Shown here: positions 33,726 to 47,500 of the stretch, one piece after another
Position numbering within the stretch: position 1 is the stretch's first letter
Layout: each line of letters starts with the position of its first letter
Source of the DNA: Lota lota
Lineage: Eukaryota; Chordata; Actinopteri; Gadiformes; Lotidae
Reading direction: 5' to 3'
Length of the DNA stretch: 64,000 bases
NCBI GenBank assembly: GCA_026745465.1
Contig: JACYXH010000175.1
Location: 1,715,501 to 1,779,500 of the forward strand
Program-made: the position numbers and the translations under genes
Notes under the pieces: model-generated
Seen by the model: the letters and a program-made list of their open reading frames with translations, nothing else
The model's database searches: none
Told to the model about the DNA's origin: nothing

Positions 33726-35760
33726 ATTTACTCCGGATTATAATGGGGTTAGTGCAGTGTTTGATTCACCTTTTAATAGCTTTCAAAAAATAAATAATAA
33801 GTACAATACCTCTAAACGAGGAATATGTACTTGGCCAGTCTAAAAATAAATAAATAAATTCAAAGCAACACTATAAAGCACCGATTAGGCTTTTTTTATA
33901 TATGATGTACAGTTCCTTCATTCAATATTCATTAACCCTGGGGGTTGTGGCAAGAACACAATATTTGGATCGGTCGTGTTGTTTCCATCCATGTACATAA
34001 AAGACAGAATTGTCAAGGACAGAAATTGTATTGTATTACTGCTAAAAATGTTAGCATTTAGTTAGGTGTTTGTTGTAAGTTACCATATCAGCTAAAAACG
34101 TATACATTTACTAGATGGTTATTACTGGTGGCAGAATCTGTTATATTTGACACAAATTATATACTAGAGCCTGTCACTTCCTTCCGTAATTGGCATTTGT
34201 CCAACTGCGGTGCCAATTCCACGTTATATTTTCTGGCTATTGTTCTTATTCACTGCATAAAATACTTTACATTATTTCAAATAAATTTGATCAACCTTTT
34301 AAAATGCACTGGTAATTTTCATCCACCCAAGTAAAAAAAATAATATTCACCGTAATACCAAATCAAATGTTGAAAAACAAACTATGAAGGACAAATACCG
34401 TACATGATTTAATATTCAGCTTACTCAGTTGCCAAAATGAAATATACAATACAGCATTATCGGCGGATTTAACAGTCAAACCTGTATCTCTGAAATATAA
34501 AACCTGTTTAACATCAGTGGCTCCCAATACACGGAGCGTTAGTTGACGATATTGTTTATTTACATACTTACTGCTAAATGACTACAATAATAGGTGTAGT
34601 CTCACTACTAAAACTAGAAAACGTCTAATCCTTTAAGGATCATTTATCTGTAGGAGATAAGATATAGGCGTAGTGGAGCTTGTTAGTGTTACTTAGTAAT
34701 AATAAATAAAACGATGGACAACCTGTGTACATACAAACTACACATGGACACCTGAGGAACACATTTTTGCAGGTTCATTCAAGTTGCTATTACCATTCTG
34801 CACATTTAAACATGGGATTACTGCAAATAGCCTGAGTGAATCTGAAGTCTAGTACGAGTTCAATGTGGACTTCATTTCTAAATTCCTTGCATCCTTGGTA
34901 GGTCTTCATTGTCCATGATTTAATACAAGAGGTCCGAACATACTACAGTGAAACTGCAACACCCTGTCATTTCTCCCCATTGGCACAAAGGTTTGGTGTT
35001 GTATGTTTAACATAGTTGTGGTTAGTGTTCAGCATGATGGTAGTGCCACATCTGGTCCAACTTAAAGTCCCACCTTCAAACTGCTTTTTCAAGAGGGAGT
35101 GTGGTAGGGTGAGGGGGGTATACCTATCGCTGTGCGGTTCTTTGGAGTTTGCTTTGTCGCGTGTACCTCATCAATTTCCGTAGACTTCCCAGCACCCATT
35201 CCACCAGGGGCTCAACTTTGAAGCTACAACATCAAAGTCTGTCCCATCATCGAAATGCCAATAGACCACTGAAGTACAATGCAAATGTTCTGTTCAACTA
35301 AGGAACCATTGGAGCCATTCGGCAGTTCCATGGCCTTGCCAGACTGTGGGAAGATCCATAGGAGCTAAATGAAGAATCCATAGGGGCAAATTATAGACCA
35401 TGCCACATTATCCACATTCCATCAGATTTTCTTAAATTGTTTCAAAATTGTTACAAATAAATGAAACAATTGCATGGAACAGGAACTGCAATCACAAAAT
35501 GTAAACTGCTAGCATCTCATAGCTTAACACATAACCACAAAAGCTAGTTGCAGGCACTGTTTTCAAATAAAATTGACAAACCATGTAATGGTGACGCTGT
35601 AGTGTTTCTAATTCAATGCTTTAACATATTTCAAAATGAACAAGATGCAGCATGCCTCAAATTACAACTACACTTCGGTGGTCTATTGTAAAAAAAACAA
35701 ATGCATCAATGTATTGATATATTCTATACCTTAAGATGCATCCACTGTTTGTAATGCTCA
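33726..35760. other. Convergent intergenic region between emerin (+) and the SRCR-Ig gene (-)
   Basis: About 2 kb containing both 3' ends. AT-rich. No coding exon, RNA gene or clear transposon end was recognised. Confidence 0.55.
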
Positions 35761-38700
35761 TCATATCTTGTTGATTGATAAGGCAACGTAAGTGTTGTCC
35801 ACACCTGCAGGAGAAGAAAATAAAGAATATATTCCTGAACTCACAGTTCAATCAATCGATTAACTATTCTGACAGGATTGACAAGATGAAGAGTAGATTA
35901 GCTCCTAAAATAACTCACAGGTCCTCGTCTCCCTCTCCAGCTCAGAGGGCTTCTTCTCCCTTTGGCATAGGACCTTGGCCACGATGATGATAATGATGAG
36001 CGCGACGACAAACGTCAGGCCCGACACCAACCAACTGATTACCATAGGACTCAGCACTGGGTCAGGATCTGGGAATGAGAGGACAACATATAATTAACCA
36101 ACCTATTAACAAATACCTGATTGGCGAGAACACTAATTAGCATTGATATTTTTTAATTTAACACTGCATTGTTTGCGTTCCTTTAAAATTGACATGTTTT
36201 AATCAAGCTCCCCTGTAAATAAGTGTGTCCCTCCAGCCAAAGAACCGTTTATGAATATTTGAATGTGTGATGTCATCTGTCAATCAACAGCACAAGATGA
36301 CTGACACTTGACATTACCGCTTTGAGGCATAACATGTGATTGATTGGGTTATAAATGTAGCCTTCAAACCACCTGCTCAGTGAGCAATTCAATTGATACC
36401 CAGCCTTGCAATTCAAAAATCAAGTATATATTTTTTATCTTACAGATAAGGTCAACCACAAAAACAGTAACATTTAGTCAACAATTCTGTATAATAAAAA
36501 TACCTGGCATTCTGTGTAAAGCAGGTTAATACATTTTTGTATCTGTATCAAACCCAGCCACACCTCAAAGTCCCCTCTAATGCCATCACACAACCAAGAG
36601 CCCATATTTTATGACCCGTGGTACTTATTACCTCTGACGGATATGGGCAGGGGCTGGCTCTCCCTGGATATGAAGGTGCGGCCCCCCAGCTGGACGCGGT
36701 ACAGGCAGTAGTAGTAGCCCTCGTTGGAGCTCTGGGCGCTGGAGAAGGTGAAGGTGACGGCGGGCGTGAGCGCCGGCAGCGACTGGCGCACAGTGCCGTT
36801 GGAGCGGCTGAGGCGCAGCTGGAAGGAGGCCCCTGGGTACTGCTGTTTGGTGATGCAGGTGATGTTGAAGCCGTGGCCCTTGATAACCGAGCCCACGGGG
36901 GCCTCCGACGACGTGTTGTACCAGTGCTGGGGAGTCAGCAGCTCCACTGAGCAGCATCCGGAAGGAGTCAAGAAAGAAAGACAGACTTCAGTTTTCTGGG
37001 AATACTAAAGACCATACACAACTTAGAAAAAGCTAGAGTTCAGCATTGTGTCTTGAGGTTTTACGACAGCCATTTTGGATCAATAAATCCAAGTTGGATG
37101 TAATTTGTAGGTTGGCTCCATCTGCGCTATAAATCTTCTTAGATGGATATCTACAGTACTGCACATTGACTTTTCTTTTCTCAGGGGAATTGGACAAAAT
37201 AAATCTGAGTCAAATCTAGTATCCAAAAGCTCCATCATCCTGATCCTTTCAGACCTAATCGTGCTTTTTAACAGAATCCATACAGAACTCTTTATGGAAA
37301 GAGTGGGGCCTGGGGGGGGGGGGGGGGGGGCACACGCTAGCCAGCACGACTGACCCACGGTGATGTTGATGGAGCTGCTGGGAGGAGAGGTGAGGAGCTT
37401 GGAGGGCGAACTGCCCCTGATCCTGTACACACAGCTGTAGCTGCCCTGGTGGAAAGTCTCCAGGTCGGTCAAGGTAAGCTCCACGCGGGTCTGGCTCTGG
37501 TCAACGCGCTGAGTCACCAGTGGCGTGGACACGCCCTGCTTGTACAGGTGGAAGTCGCTGAGGTGGTGTCCCAGGAGCACCATGCAGCTGAAGCGCACGG
37601 CCTCGCCGGCAACAAATACAGCGTGCGGTGACAGCAGGGACAGCGACGGCATCAGCAGGGTCCCTGGAGGGAATTTGGAGAGATTTTTAACAAAGACTCA
37701 CACGCTTCCCCCTTTAGATCGCTTTGTTACAGATAGCGAATATCTGTTGAATATCCAATATCTTTCTTACTCAGTCCATTAAAAAATATAGGCTAAGTGT
37801 CTTATTTCCAGACTAACATAATTATCCGTTATCATATTAAAACGTGTCACATTGAAATGTTAGTATTAGGTTTTACTGTAGGCCTAGCTCTCTTCAACCA
37901 CAACCATGCTTGTGCTTTTCCGGTGTCTTTCAACTTTGATTTAATTTCACACAAAAAATGTCTGGAAAGAAGCTTGTGCTGCTGATGATTTTTTTTTTTT
38001 TCCAACAGCCACAGAGACTGGTGTTCGAAAAATAACTTCAGGCCCTGGGGGTAGGTTTGCTTCTGCATTTCTGACATCTTCTGGATTCAATTGGCCATTC
38101 TCTCCCTATATTCTAATTAATAACAATTTAAACAAACAATTTCTAAGTAATGTCACAATATCATTTTGGACATCTAACGCTGATTTCAGATGTATCAGTG
38201 TCCACTTTTATTTATCTGTGTCCACTTTTACTATTAAGACTTGACATGGACTTGCACCTTAAGACTTGACTTGGACTTGCCACCCAAATACTTGAGCCTT
38301 GATTTGCACCAGCTCTGCACCTCTGAGAAGGGTCTATTTGTTGATCAGCATGTTTCGTTCCAATGATCAGATTGAAAATCGAGTAGAGTAAGTCATAGCT
38401 GGAAATCAAAATCAACGCATTTGGGAACTGCATCAAGCAGTTGCTTTTTAAGAGAAATACTTTTCACCTGAGCATTTGACACCGGCATCGTTCAGGTGGG
38501 TGCAGTGGGGGTCACTGTGGAGGACACTGGCACAGCGCATCAGGCTGGCCTCATGGCCTGAGCACTGGACATGACGGAGCCAGATCTCCCCACTGCCGGG
38601 ACCGTATGCTGCCCCATGAAGGGCAGATTCGGCCAAGCCACAGCCCAAATCCAGGCACACCACATCAGCCTCCCTCAGGTCCCAGCCATGGTCACAAACC

Positions 38701-39181
38701 GTCCCCCACTGGTTGTGACGAAGTACCTCGACTCTCCCGGAGCACTCGTTGTCTCCATCCAATAGCCTAATATGAGCCCCGTCTGTTATGGTTCAAATTT
38801 GCAATCAACACTTAAGCAGTAGGTAAAAACATGAGCAATTATGGTTTCTTTTTTTTCCCGAAGATTGTGTCCAACTCTTACCAAAAGCACCAACTTCATT
38901 CCGTTGAACATGCAAACTGCCTGTGATAGTCGATTAAATAGTTGACATGAAAAAAAGAAATTACACATAAACAGTCACAAGCACAAGGTCACAACACCTA
39001 ATGGCCCAAAGGGTCGCACATCTTCCTGACGGTCACATAAGTTAACTTAAGTAACGAATGCGCAAAATGCGTAATAATTGAGGATGTTAGCTACCTTATT
39101 ACCCAGCTATGTTTAGCATGTATAATTAGGAAATCGCGTTCGCTTACCTATTAAAGAAATTAACTGGCAAATCCGGAGCAT
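35761..39181 (-). CDS. SRCR-Ig-Ig single-pass receptor with tyrosine tail
   Basis: A cell-surface protein I cannot assign to a named family. Seven coding exons on the minus strand, in coding order: 39181-39148, 38920-38882, 38782-38468, 37663-37355, 36946-36632, 36068-35919, 35804-35761; 401 residues, with every internal joint in phase 1. Residues 1-16 are a signal peptide (MLRICQLISLIGSLHV). Residues about 25-129 are one SRCR domain with eight cysteines in a single exon (group B style; WGTVCDHGWDLREADVVC). Residues 130-232 (VRFSCMVLLG...GSYSCVYRI) and 233-337 (FNITCITKQQ...GYYYCLYRV) are two Ig domains. Residues about 347-369 are the span (LTFVVALIIIIIVAKVL). The last exon encodes DNTYVALSINKI, carrying YxxL. 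Reading through donor 35918 would end the tail at TCELF. The Ig domains resemble fish Fc-receptor-like proteins. CD5L/FCRL relatives place these domains differently. Confidence 0.85.
37313..37330. repeat. Homopolymer G run
   Basis: A run of about 18 G on the plus strand, just inside the intron after the first Ig exon of the SRCR-Ig gene. Such runs are prone to assembly length errors. Confidence 0.9.
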
Positions 39182-41536
39182 CTTTTAACCTTCCATAAGA
39201 CGGCGGTGTGGGTAGGATGCCGACACCGACGCGGATGCAGGCAGGCGTTGGTTTGCTCTCTCCGCACACAACATTAGCTTGTCTGCTATATTGAATTACT
39301 TGACAAGGCTGGCAACAAGCACAAGACGAATCAACGCGGACGGGCTTGTTCATAGCATTGTGAAAGGTGTAACGGGGAAACAATATTAAAGCTGATTTCA
39401 CGGACGGGTACTTGTTGTGTTAAGAAAAGTATAAGCTAAAGTCGAACAAAAATGTTCTGTTGTTGTTTGCTACATACCGTGTGTGGCGATATCTTGCTTA
39501 CGTCACCACAGTCATAGACAAACGTTTTGCCCTGACGTGTTAAACCCATTCCCCTTGTCACAGACAGGGGTCACTCACACCGCAGACATCCTATGTGGCC
39601 AATTTGGGTGTCCCTGGTCGTGCCCATCCGATACTGCCTTATGTCGGAGAATATTGGTTTCGGGTCTCTGAACCCTCTGCTGTCCACATAATGATAATTT
39701 CCATTGTGTCCACCACCTGCGCCAGAATCATGTTCTTTAACATCTCCCGTGACGTCAAAGTTATACTCTATCATTAAAAATTACGACTGGGCGCTGGCTA
39801 CTCTAAAGGGTTGATTGTGTTATTCAAGATAATTATAATATAATATTATTAATTTTGTTTGGAATTATTATTAGCTGTAGGGACCTTTTGGAACATGAAG
39901 GAGAATGGAATGGGTGTCTTTCCAATAGACACCCATTCTATTCCACAATTCTGAAAGCCCTGCCGCATTGGCTTTTACCATTTCGATTTTCACTTAAGCT
40001 ACTTTTTTATAGTTCACTGTGAATGAAGACACAGATCCATTTGAAACGTTTCTCTCCCAGAATGGCTGCCATCTGGTTAATAAATACATGAATGCAAAGG
40101 TCAAGTCCAGAGTATTATCAATCTGAGCCATGTAGCTCAACCAGCTACAGATACAATCCATATTTTGGATGCTTTACACATTGAGAGGAAAAAGGAAAGC
40201 ATTTTTCTAAGAACTAAATGAATGGATTATCTACTAAAGTAAAATTACATACAAGCCAGAGCTGTTGACATTTAGGGTTGTTCTTCCCTCATTGATCATT
40301 GATGGGTAATTTGCATCTACGTCAGAGCAGTGGTCATTGGTCACTTGCTGATATGGGTGGGTGTCAGCAACTCAAGAGAACAGATCCATGAGAAGATCAA
40401 AGGTCATTTTATTTATTGAAATACCTGCTGAAAATGTGAGAAAATATAGGTGGTGCTGGGTTGCAGCTGTCTTACATTATTGTTAAAAATAAATGAAAAT
40501 GGATTTATAAAATGCCACCCTTAGCATTTATCAGAAGTGCAATAAAGCAGTGACTCTTGCACTTGTTGATGGCTTGCAACTGTTAACACTCTTGAATATG
40601 ACCAGTCAGATCCATAAAATAAAAAACATGTACTGTAATGGTACAGCAAACTTATTTATTGAAGAGGCACAATTCCGTTTCTCCATTTCCATTTTTTTCT
40701 TTGAATCATTTATCCACAAAGATAATTTTACATTATCCTATAAATGTGTAATCCACTCTTCCAGGAATGAAATCAGTTAGTCTTTTTCCTCATTTCACAT
40801 GTTGAAGTTGAGGTAAATGCCTCAGTCTTGATAGTCACCCAAACAACCAAAGTATGAGTTCTTGATTCACTTTATTGAACCAGTGATTCAAATAGTTCAA
40901 GGTCCTTTTGTGTTAAATTAACTTTTTTAAACAAATAACATACAGATAAACCTGTCTAGAGTAATATAAATATATGACTCTGATACAATTCAACTTCAGA
41001 ACCACAACTGTTCGTTGTGGTTTCAGAAAGAAAAACAAAATAAATCTCAAAGGTCTGTTGGGGCTGTATGGTTCATGTGCACCAGTATTATAATCTTCCC
41101 TTCATTATCCAGTCAACAGTCAACAGTCAACCTGCACATGATGAGTGTTGGTACATTCACTTTCACTGATCAGCATGAGATAACAGGTACAATAGTAAGA
41201 ATACACATAATAATTTAGTTAACTTAACAATACTCCTCCTTCGGCCAGTGACCTATTTTTACAAAGGAAAACCCCCCCAAAAAAACAGCTCAGGTATGGA
41301 GTATGCACGAGTACTGCAAATGAGGAACATCTAGACATGCTTTCAATAAAATAAAAATATATTTCGGTCTTTGGATAGCAACGCAAGAAGTGTCAATTTT
41401 CCACCCCCAAAAGACAGTATTTATTGCAGTGCATGAAAATAGAAAAAGAAATTTGCTGCCTTCTCAATAGTCCTTCAGCCAATGTGCATGAGTACCACAT
41501 GCCTGCCAATCTTGGATCCGTTAAAATGTTTCGGTG
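39182..41536. other. Intergenic: SRCR-Ig gene upstream region and slc25a33 3' flank
   Basis: The SRCR-Ig promoter should lie just right of 39181. A full CRE palindrome TGACGTCA is at 39750-39757. A hairpin is at 39906-39944. TTTATT at 41420-41425 is AATAAA on the minus strand, 112 nt past the slc25a33 stop, and is its probable poly(A) signal. No coding exon was seen. Confidence 0.5.
39906..39944. repeat. Perfect-stem hairpin
   Basis: GGAATGGGTGTCT, a short loop and AGACACCCATTCTATTCC form a stem of at least 12 uninterrupted pairs (AATGGGTGTCT core) that extends with a small bulge. It could be a miniature repeat remnant. Confidence 0.55.
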
Positions 41537-44500
41537 CTACTTTGACTCGCCCAGCAGGTGGATTAGGAGTTCATAGGTGGACAGGACGATGGCCGTGTTT
41601 GGGATCTGTCTAATTAGCTGTGGAACGAGTCCTCTGTAAAAAGCTGCATAGCCTTCCTCCACAGCTATTAATCTTCCGGTCTGGAAGAAATACTTGTACT
41701 TGCTGCCTTCCTCGCGCAGTCTTGTCCGGATTACCTCTGTGAAGGACACAACAGAGGTGTAAAGAAATATATCTATACAGATGCAGTTTTATAAATGCAT
41801 ACAAACAAACAAGTTATCAAGCAGATGCTTTTATCCAAAGTGAATAAATTCAGATCCATGTTTTCAAGGAACTGGTGGGGGTTAGGCATCCTGCTTAAAA
41901 GGTGCAGACATTGGGGATCGAAACCCAGTACCTTTTGGATGGGAGTCAAGCACCAATGCCACAACATGATTCTGCCCCCATACATACTGAAAGATACGGT
42001 AGGCAATATTTAGAAACCAGCCAGACAAAGTGAGATTAAGCTGGGAAGGTAGACAGACAGGTAGGCCATACAATCATTTCATTTGGGCCGAATTAAATGA
42101 TGGGTGGGCTTATTACAGGCCTGCAACAGCCACAGACTCCATCTTTTTTTTCTGTTTTGTTTCATCAAAACATCTCCGTCTTTGTTAACCGCAATTTTAA
42201 TTCTGAAGAAATATATGTTTTTAGATGAGCTGGACGTTGAAACATTTTAAATGCTTACCGTGTGGATAAGCTATGCAGGATGCACAGCCCTTTGAAAACG
42301 CAGCTGCCAGCATCAGGCCCAGGAAGTCCGACGCTCCCTTCTCAGAGTTGCCGTTGGGGGAGGAGTAGCGGCCCTCGGCGAGGCGCTTCTTCAGAGACTC
42401 GTAGATGAGGAAGCAGATCATGGTCTCTGAGATGCCAGCGTAAGAGGCGGTGAGGCCACGGTAGAAGCCCCTGATGCCTTCTGTTCTGTAAACGTAGCGG
42501 GCACACTGCAGTGCGTTCATCTTCTTCTCCCCCCTGGCCCTGGAAGGTACAAAACGTATTTCAAATTATCAAAAGCCTCTTTAATTTTGCCCTTAATGCA
42601 ATTTAATATTTATTCATATTTTAGCAGACACTTTTATCCAAAGCGACTTGCAGTGAATGAAGGGTTTGGCATTTTGCTCAAGGATGTCTACTGTTAGACT
42701 GCAGACATTGGGGATCAAACCCAGTACCTTTCAACTGGGAGTCCAACACCCTAGCCACTACACCATCCTGTCCCCTACAACTACGTACATGTTTGTCTGC
42801 ATGTCTATAGGGCTGTTGGGGTCAAGAAATAACCCCTGCAGTAATGTGAGGTGGCTCACGGCAGCAATATGCGATAATACCGCAATTTATAAGAAATTTA
42901 GCCCCAGCCCTTATATTACTGAATCAACCCGGATTATATCAATGAGAAATAAATAGGTCTGCTCTAGGGCTGCCACGATTAGTCGACGTAAGCGCTTAAA
43001 TCAACGCAGACTATTAGTGACTGTCAATATTATTAACCTACTGATAGTTTTTGGCCTAAATGTATATTTTGCATTTAGAAAATGGTTAAAATAATTAAAC
43101 CCACTAGATAGTGCTTCAAAAAGCAAAACAACACTGGACGACCGCTGGCGTCTGTTGCTTCTGGCTCCATTCATTGGTCCAAGCTAGATTCGTCACCGCA
43201 GAGCTTCAATGTAAAAGTTTCCAAAGACACGGCTTATAAAGTACAAGAGTACTTCAAATCATTTTCCTTTGTTCATTGTGCAAAGAATCAATGACACTGC
43301 ACGGCAGGACTTGCACTCTGCACCAGCACGTGAAGATAAAAAACACAGGACACTATTTTGGATGAAGGACCACTATTTAGTTGCACTAGTGCCTACTATT
43401 CATTAGGGCAGGCATTTTGTTTTTCGACTAAGGCTCAGTTGATACTTCTGCCCTGTACTCTGTAGTGTAAATATGGGCTCTTCTTGGAGCACACTGCAGT
43501 GCGTCAGCACAGGGTATTTATGGACAGCGGTCACATGCTCAGCTCCCACGCGGCGGAAGCCAAGGACAGTGTCATGAGGACGGAGATTACATTACAAGAA
43601 GGCAGCGAACACGTTAAAAAGACCCCTAAAATAACATTTCAGTCATTTAAAAACCAAAACCGCACCCTGAACATGTATGTACCCTGAACAATCAAGTATG
43701 TACTAACTTTTTCTCCAGCTGCATCCTTGTCTTAACCATCCAGATGGGGTTCATCATAGAGTTGGTCACAAAGGCTGTGGACAAAAGTGAAAAGATACAG
43801 TTCATATGAATAAAGCATTTAGCATAGTGCCTGTAAGAATGTATATAGTCTCATGACTATATATAGTCATTTCCCATAGAAAGCGCCAACATTGACATGC
43901 TGAATTAAGCCCTGATTTATTTTATTTTTTCAGTTGACAATTAATAGGTGCTGTGGTTTCTTTGAGAAGTGAATTGCATTCAGTTTACCTGCAAAACCTG
44001 CTGCGCTCATGTGTACAGGTCCACTATTGGGTGCAAACACACCATTCAACACCTCTTTTGACTTTGAGTACGCAGCAAAGTAGATGGCTCTGGAATATAC
44101 CAAAACATAAAGTGATATATTAGCTGTTGACTAACTTCTATACAAGCACTGATACACTGAGTAATAGGAACGGTCAGTGCGTGCCATCCCTGATACTTTT
44201 AAATGGCAACTCTAATGACAGTGTGGGATTGCAGCACTTTGATGTAAAAATCACATGTGCATTGCTGCTTGTCTGTGTGTGTGTCTTTGACAGAGCATAC
44301 TGGGAACAGACTGTTCAACAAGCTTAGCGTGCTCACTATCGTCATGGCACTTCTGGAACAGCCCAACAAAGTAGTCAGAATAGGCTGAATAAGCACCAGA
44401 GATATGCATGGGGTTATGTAGCAGTTGGGCAGGATCGGGAACTTACTAAAAGCTATTCATTCATTAATGTAATGCAATCCCATTTCAAATTCAACCTGGC

Positions 44501-47500
44501 AGTATTAGTTATATAAAGTTTGGTGATATTGCCACACTGGTTTACGGCTGTTAATCATTATAGCCATGTCCAAGTATGGCATTAATGTTTGTATACTTGA
44601 ATCCAACAGTGTATGGTTGTATCACTGTTAAATATTATATCCATGGTCCGAGTAGATACGGAGCCAATGAGAAAATTTTGCTATTGGCAGTTGTTAATGC
44701 TTTGTAAACAATCCAAAGGTCAGCATTTATCAAAGATAGCCATCCAACCTTTACTTAAATAAAAGACAAACATAACAAAATACTGGGTTTCCAGTATGTG
44801 AATTTTCCGTACAAAAAGCATGTTGCCGATAGCAAATCGATCATGTGTTTTTTTTATGACCAACGTAATTTTGAGATGCAGATAAGTGAAAGCGAGGCTA
44901 ATGACAAATGTGCTTTTGAACCAAACATCCCTAATGACATGTAAATACAGCCGCATTCGTTTAATCACTGTACCTTGAGGGGGCTACACCCACTAGGTTG
45001 GGACCCAGGCCCCGAAACAGCGACCTTGGACCCTCTTTTTCGAGAATTGACCTGAAATGATACAGTAAAAAAACTTTTAACATTGGTATGAAATGCACAG
45101 TGAGTCATTGGTAAAAACGGTTGTCCTATCATAAATGCATCAAAACATCTGGTGATTCAGGTTGAAGCTCAACTGTCTGAATATTTTACTTCCGTCAGGG
45201 AGATCAAATCTATGGTCCCCGTTCCCCCAGTTGGCTTTACATTAACGAGAAACTTGGTCATGACTCATGCCACAGGTCAGGTGATATGTGGTCTTCTGTG
45301 GCCACCTGACAGGCCCCGTGACCAACATTACTTTATTTTTTCTGCATACAGTAAGTGACCTTTACTCTCCAGAAACACAAACAGACCTGCCAGAACCCGG
45401 TGAAAGGGCAGGGGACTGGAGAGTGACTTGGCCTTCTGTACAATGTTTTTCAATATGTTTACCTCAAATCCACCCCTTTGCTGGATGGTTGCTAAACATC
45501 TTGTTGGGGAATTCCAAGACTAGACTTGTTTCTTGTAGTTGGTTTCACACCTTTGGCATTTTCAACAACGATACATTTCGCCTTTCCAAACCAAGTTCCT
45601 AGAGAAACTAACGGCTTAACGATCGTTTGCCTGCCTTCCTAGGTTTCAATGATGTGCGCAGTACTGAAAACACATTGAATGAAGACAGGACAAAAACCTT
45701 AATGATTTAAATGCAACCATCCGGGTATTACTGGAGATAGAAACTTTGTGGACCAACTTGGCAAAATCGTACACAAAGTACAATTCCCTAACTCAGATTA
45801 ATCACGTTATATCCGATCAATAACCAATTAAAATACTACTTAGGTTTCATACTTTGGATGATAATAATACTCTTGGGTGATTCCTGCTGTACACGCTACA
45901 TTCACAGGGGGAGCAAGAGGGCCGGTACAATGGCAAAACAAGGTAACATCAAGACAAGAGGGTGATTTAAGAGACTGGATATTTTACGAACGGGGCTTGC
46001 TACAAAGTTGGGGTGCTCGCACCATGAGTGGAGGAGGATGATTGTCCCGCAGTGGCAGCCGGAGTAGGTGGTGTTCCGACTGGAAGTGAGTCGAAGGTTC
46101 GAAGAATGTTTGTGCACCAGTTATTTGATTTTAATTAGATGAGTATCGTCTCTCGAGATTTAACGTTACGTTATAGGACCCGCTAGCAGTATTGATAAAC
46201 TCTGACCTTATTGAGTTTCGGGTTTTGAGAAATTTCTAACCAGGTTCTTTTAGAACAGGGTCTCGATCCCCATCCCTACACATGAATAAGGGTTTCAGAA
46301 TGAGTCAAAGCAAATGAGTCAAAGCGGGGTATCGGCGTTCCTCAAAATGCAAACATGAAGAAAAGGAATAAGCTCATTTTATCTAATTAATTTGGCTTGT
46401 TAACAAACTAGACTAGTCTACTACAGAGCCATAAAGTAGGCCTTTTACGTTATTGACTATTTTTATTGTTTGACACTCCTTGTATTAGCTTGATGGGGGA
46501 TTAATCCCTGCAGGTGGCTATAATGTATGCATTTACACCACTTATTTATTATGTTTTGTATCATTTCTATTTTCAATATTAGACTAACACTAGGTCTACT
46601 TTAGCTTGGCACATCATGTCATCCCCTGTTCTCCACGATCCATGAGTCAGTGCCGGCAGAACTGGGCACAGCAGGGATTTATTTAAAAGTTGCATCGTTT
46701 TTTGGAATAACAATGCAACAAACTAACAATGTATACAATGATCACTTATCACAGCCATTAGAAACTGACTGAATATTTGCTCTCAAGGCTCCAGAGAGAC
46801 TCAAGACTCAAAGCAGGCAAGCCTAGAGTAAGTGAAGTCTCACAGCTAAGCCAAGTCTCACTGCTGGAGAGTCCAAGCCAAGTCACAAGTCATGATTTTC
46901 AAAACTAGGGTCTGAGTCTCAAGTCTCAGACACAATTGACACATATTATATATTTTAATGTTAATTATTGTTAATTGTGAATATCAAATGTACATTTGAC
47001 AGCCCTTAGCCCCACTTCAAAATACACATGCAAATGTTTGCCTGCAGACATTAAACAAATGCACTCAAGCCTGTACAGAAGACACACAAGCCTAAATCCA
47101 ACCAAACCGGTTCCCACTAGTCTACTGTGTAACAAAAACAAAAAAACATTGACACCCTCCTCCTCCCCCTGGGAAACTTCTGGCAGTTATTGTGGCGTAC
47201 CGGGCCATAGAGACCTGGGGTTATGCAAATGCTTGAATTCAAATTGGTGCCACACATCTTATATTTCAAGTGACATTTCTGCCACACACACGCTCAATTG
47301 GATCCGAACAGGACCACCAGCACTTAATCTCTCAAATTTGTATCTAAAACGGGATTAGTGCTACCGAAATCATAATGGGAACATGAATCTCAAAACAAAC
47401 TCCAGACAGCCACCATAAAACACAACATTTCCCACCACACCTGGAGAGGAACAAGAAGCTGCATTTCCAGAGCAACACACAAATTAGCACCTTTCTGTGA

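Noticed and set aside
36618..37008. Plus-strand ORFs opposite the Ig exons
   Set aside because: The minus-strand frame has Ig cysteines, matching phases and splice sites. The opposite frames have none of these.
42619..42775. A true tRNA gene on the minus strand
   Set aside because: A and B boxes are present, but no cloverleaf fits, and the sequence continues into a SINE tail found at other sites in the window.
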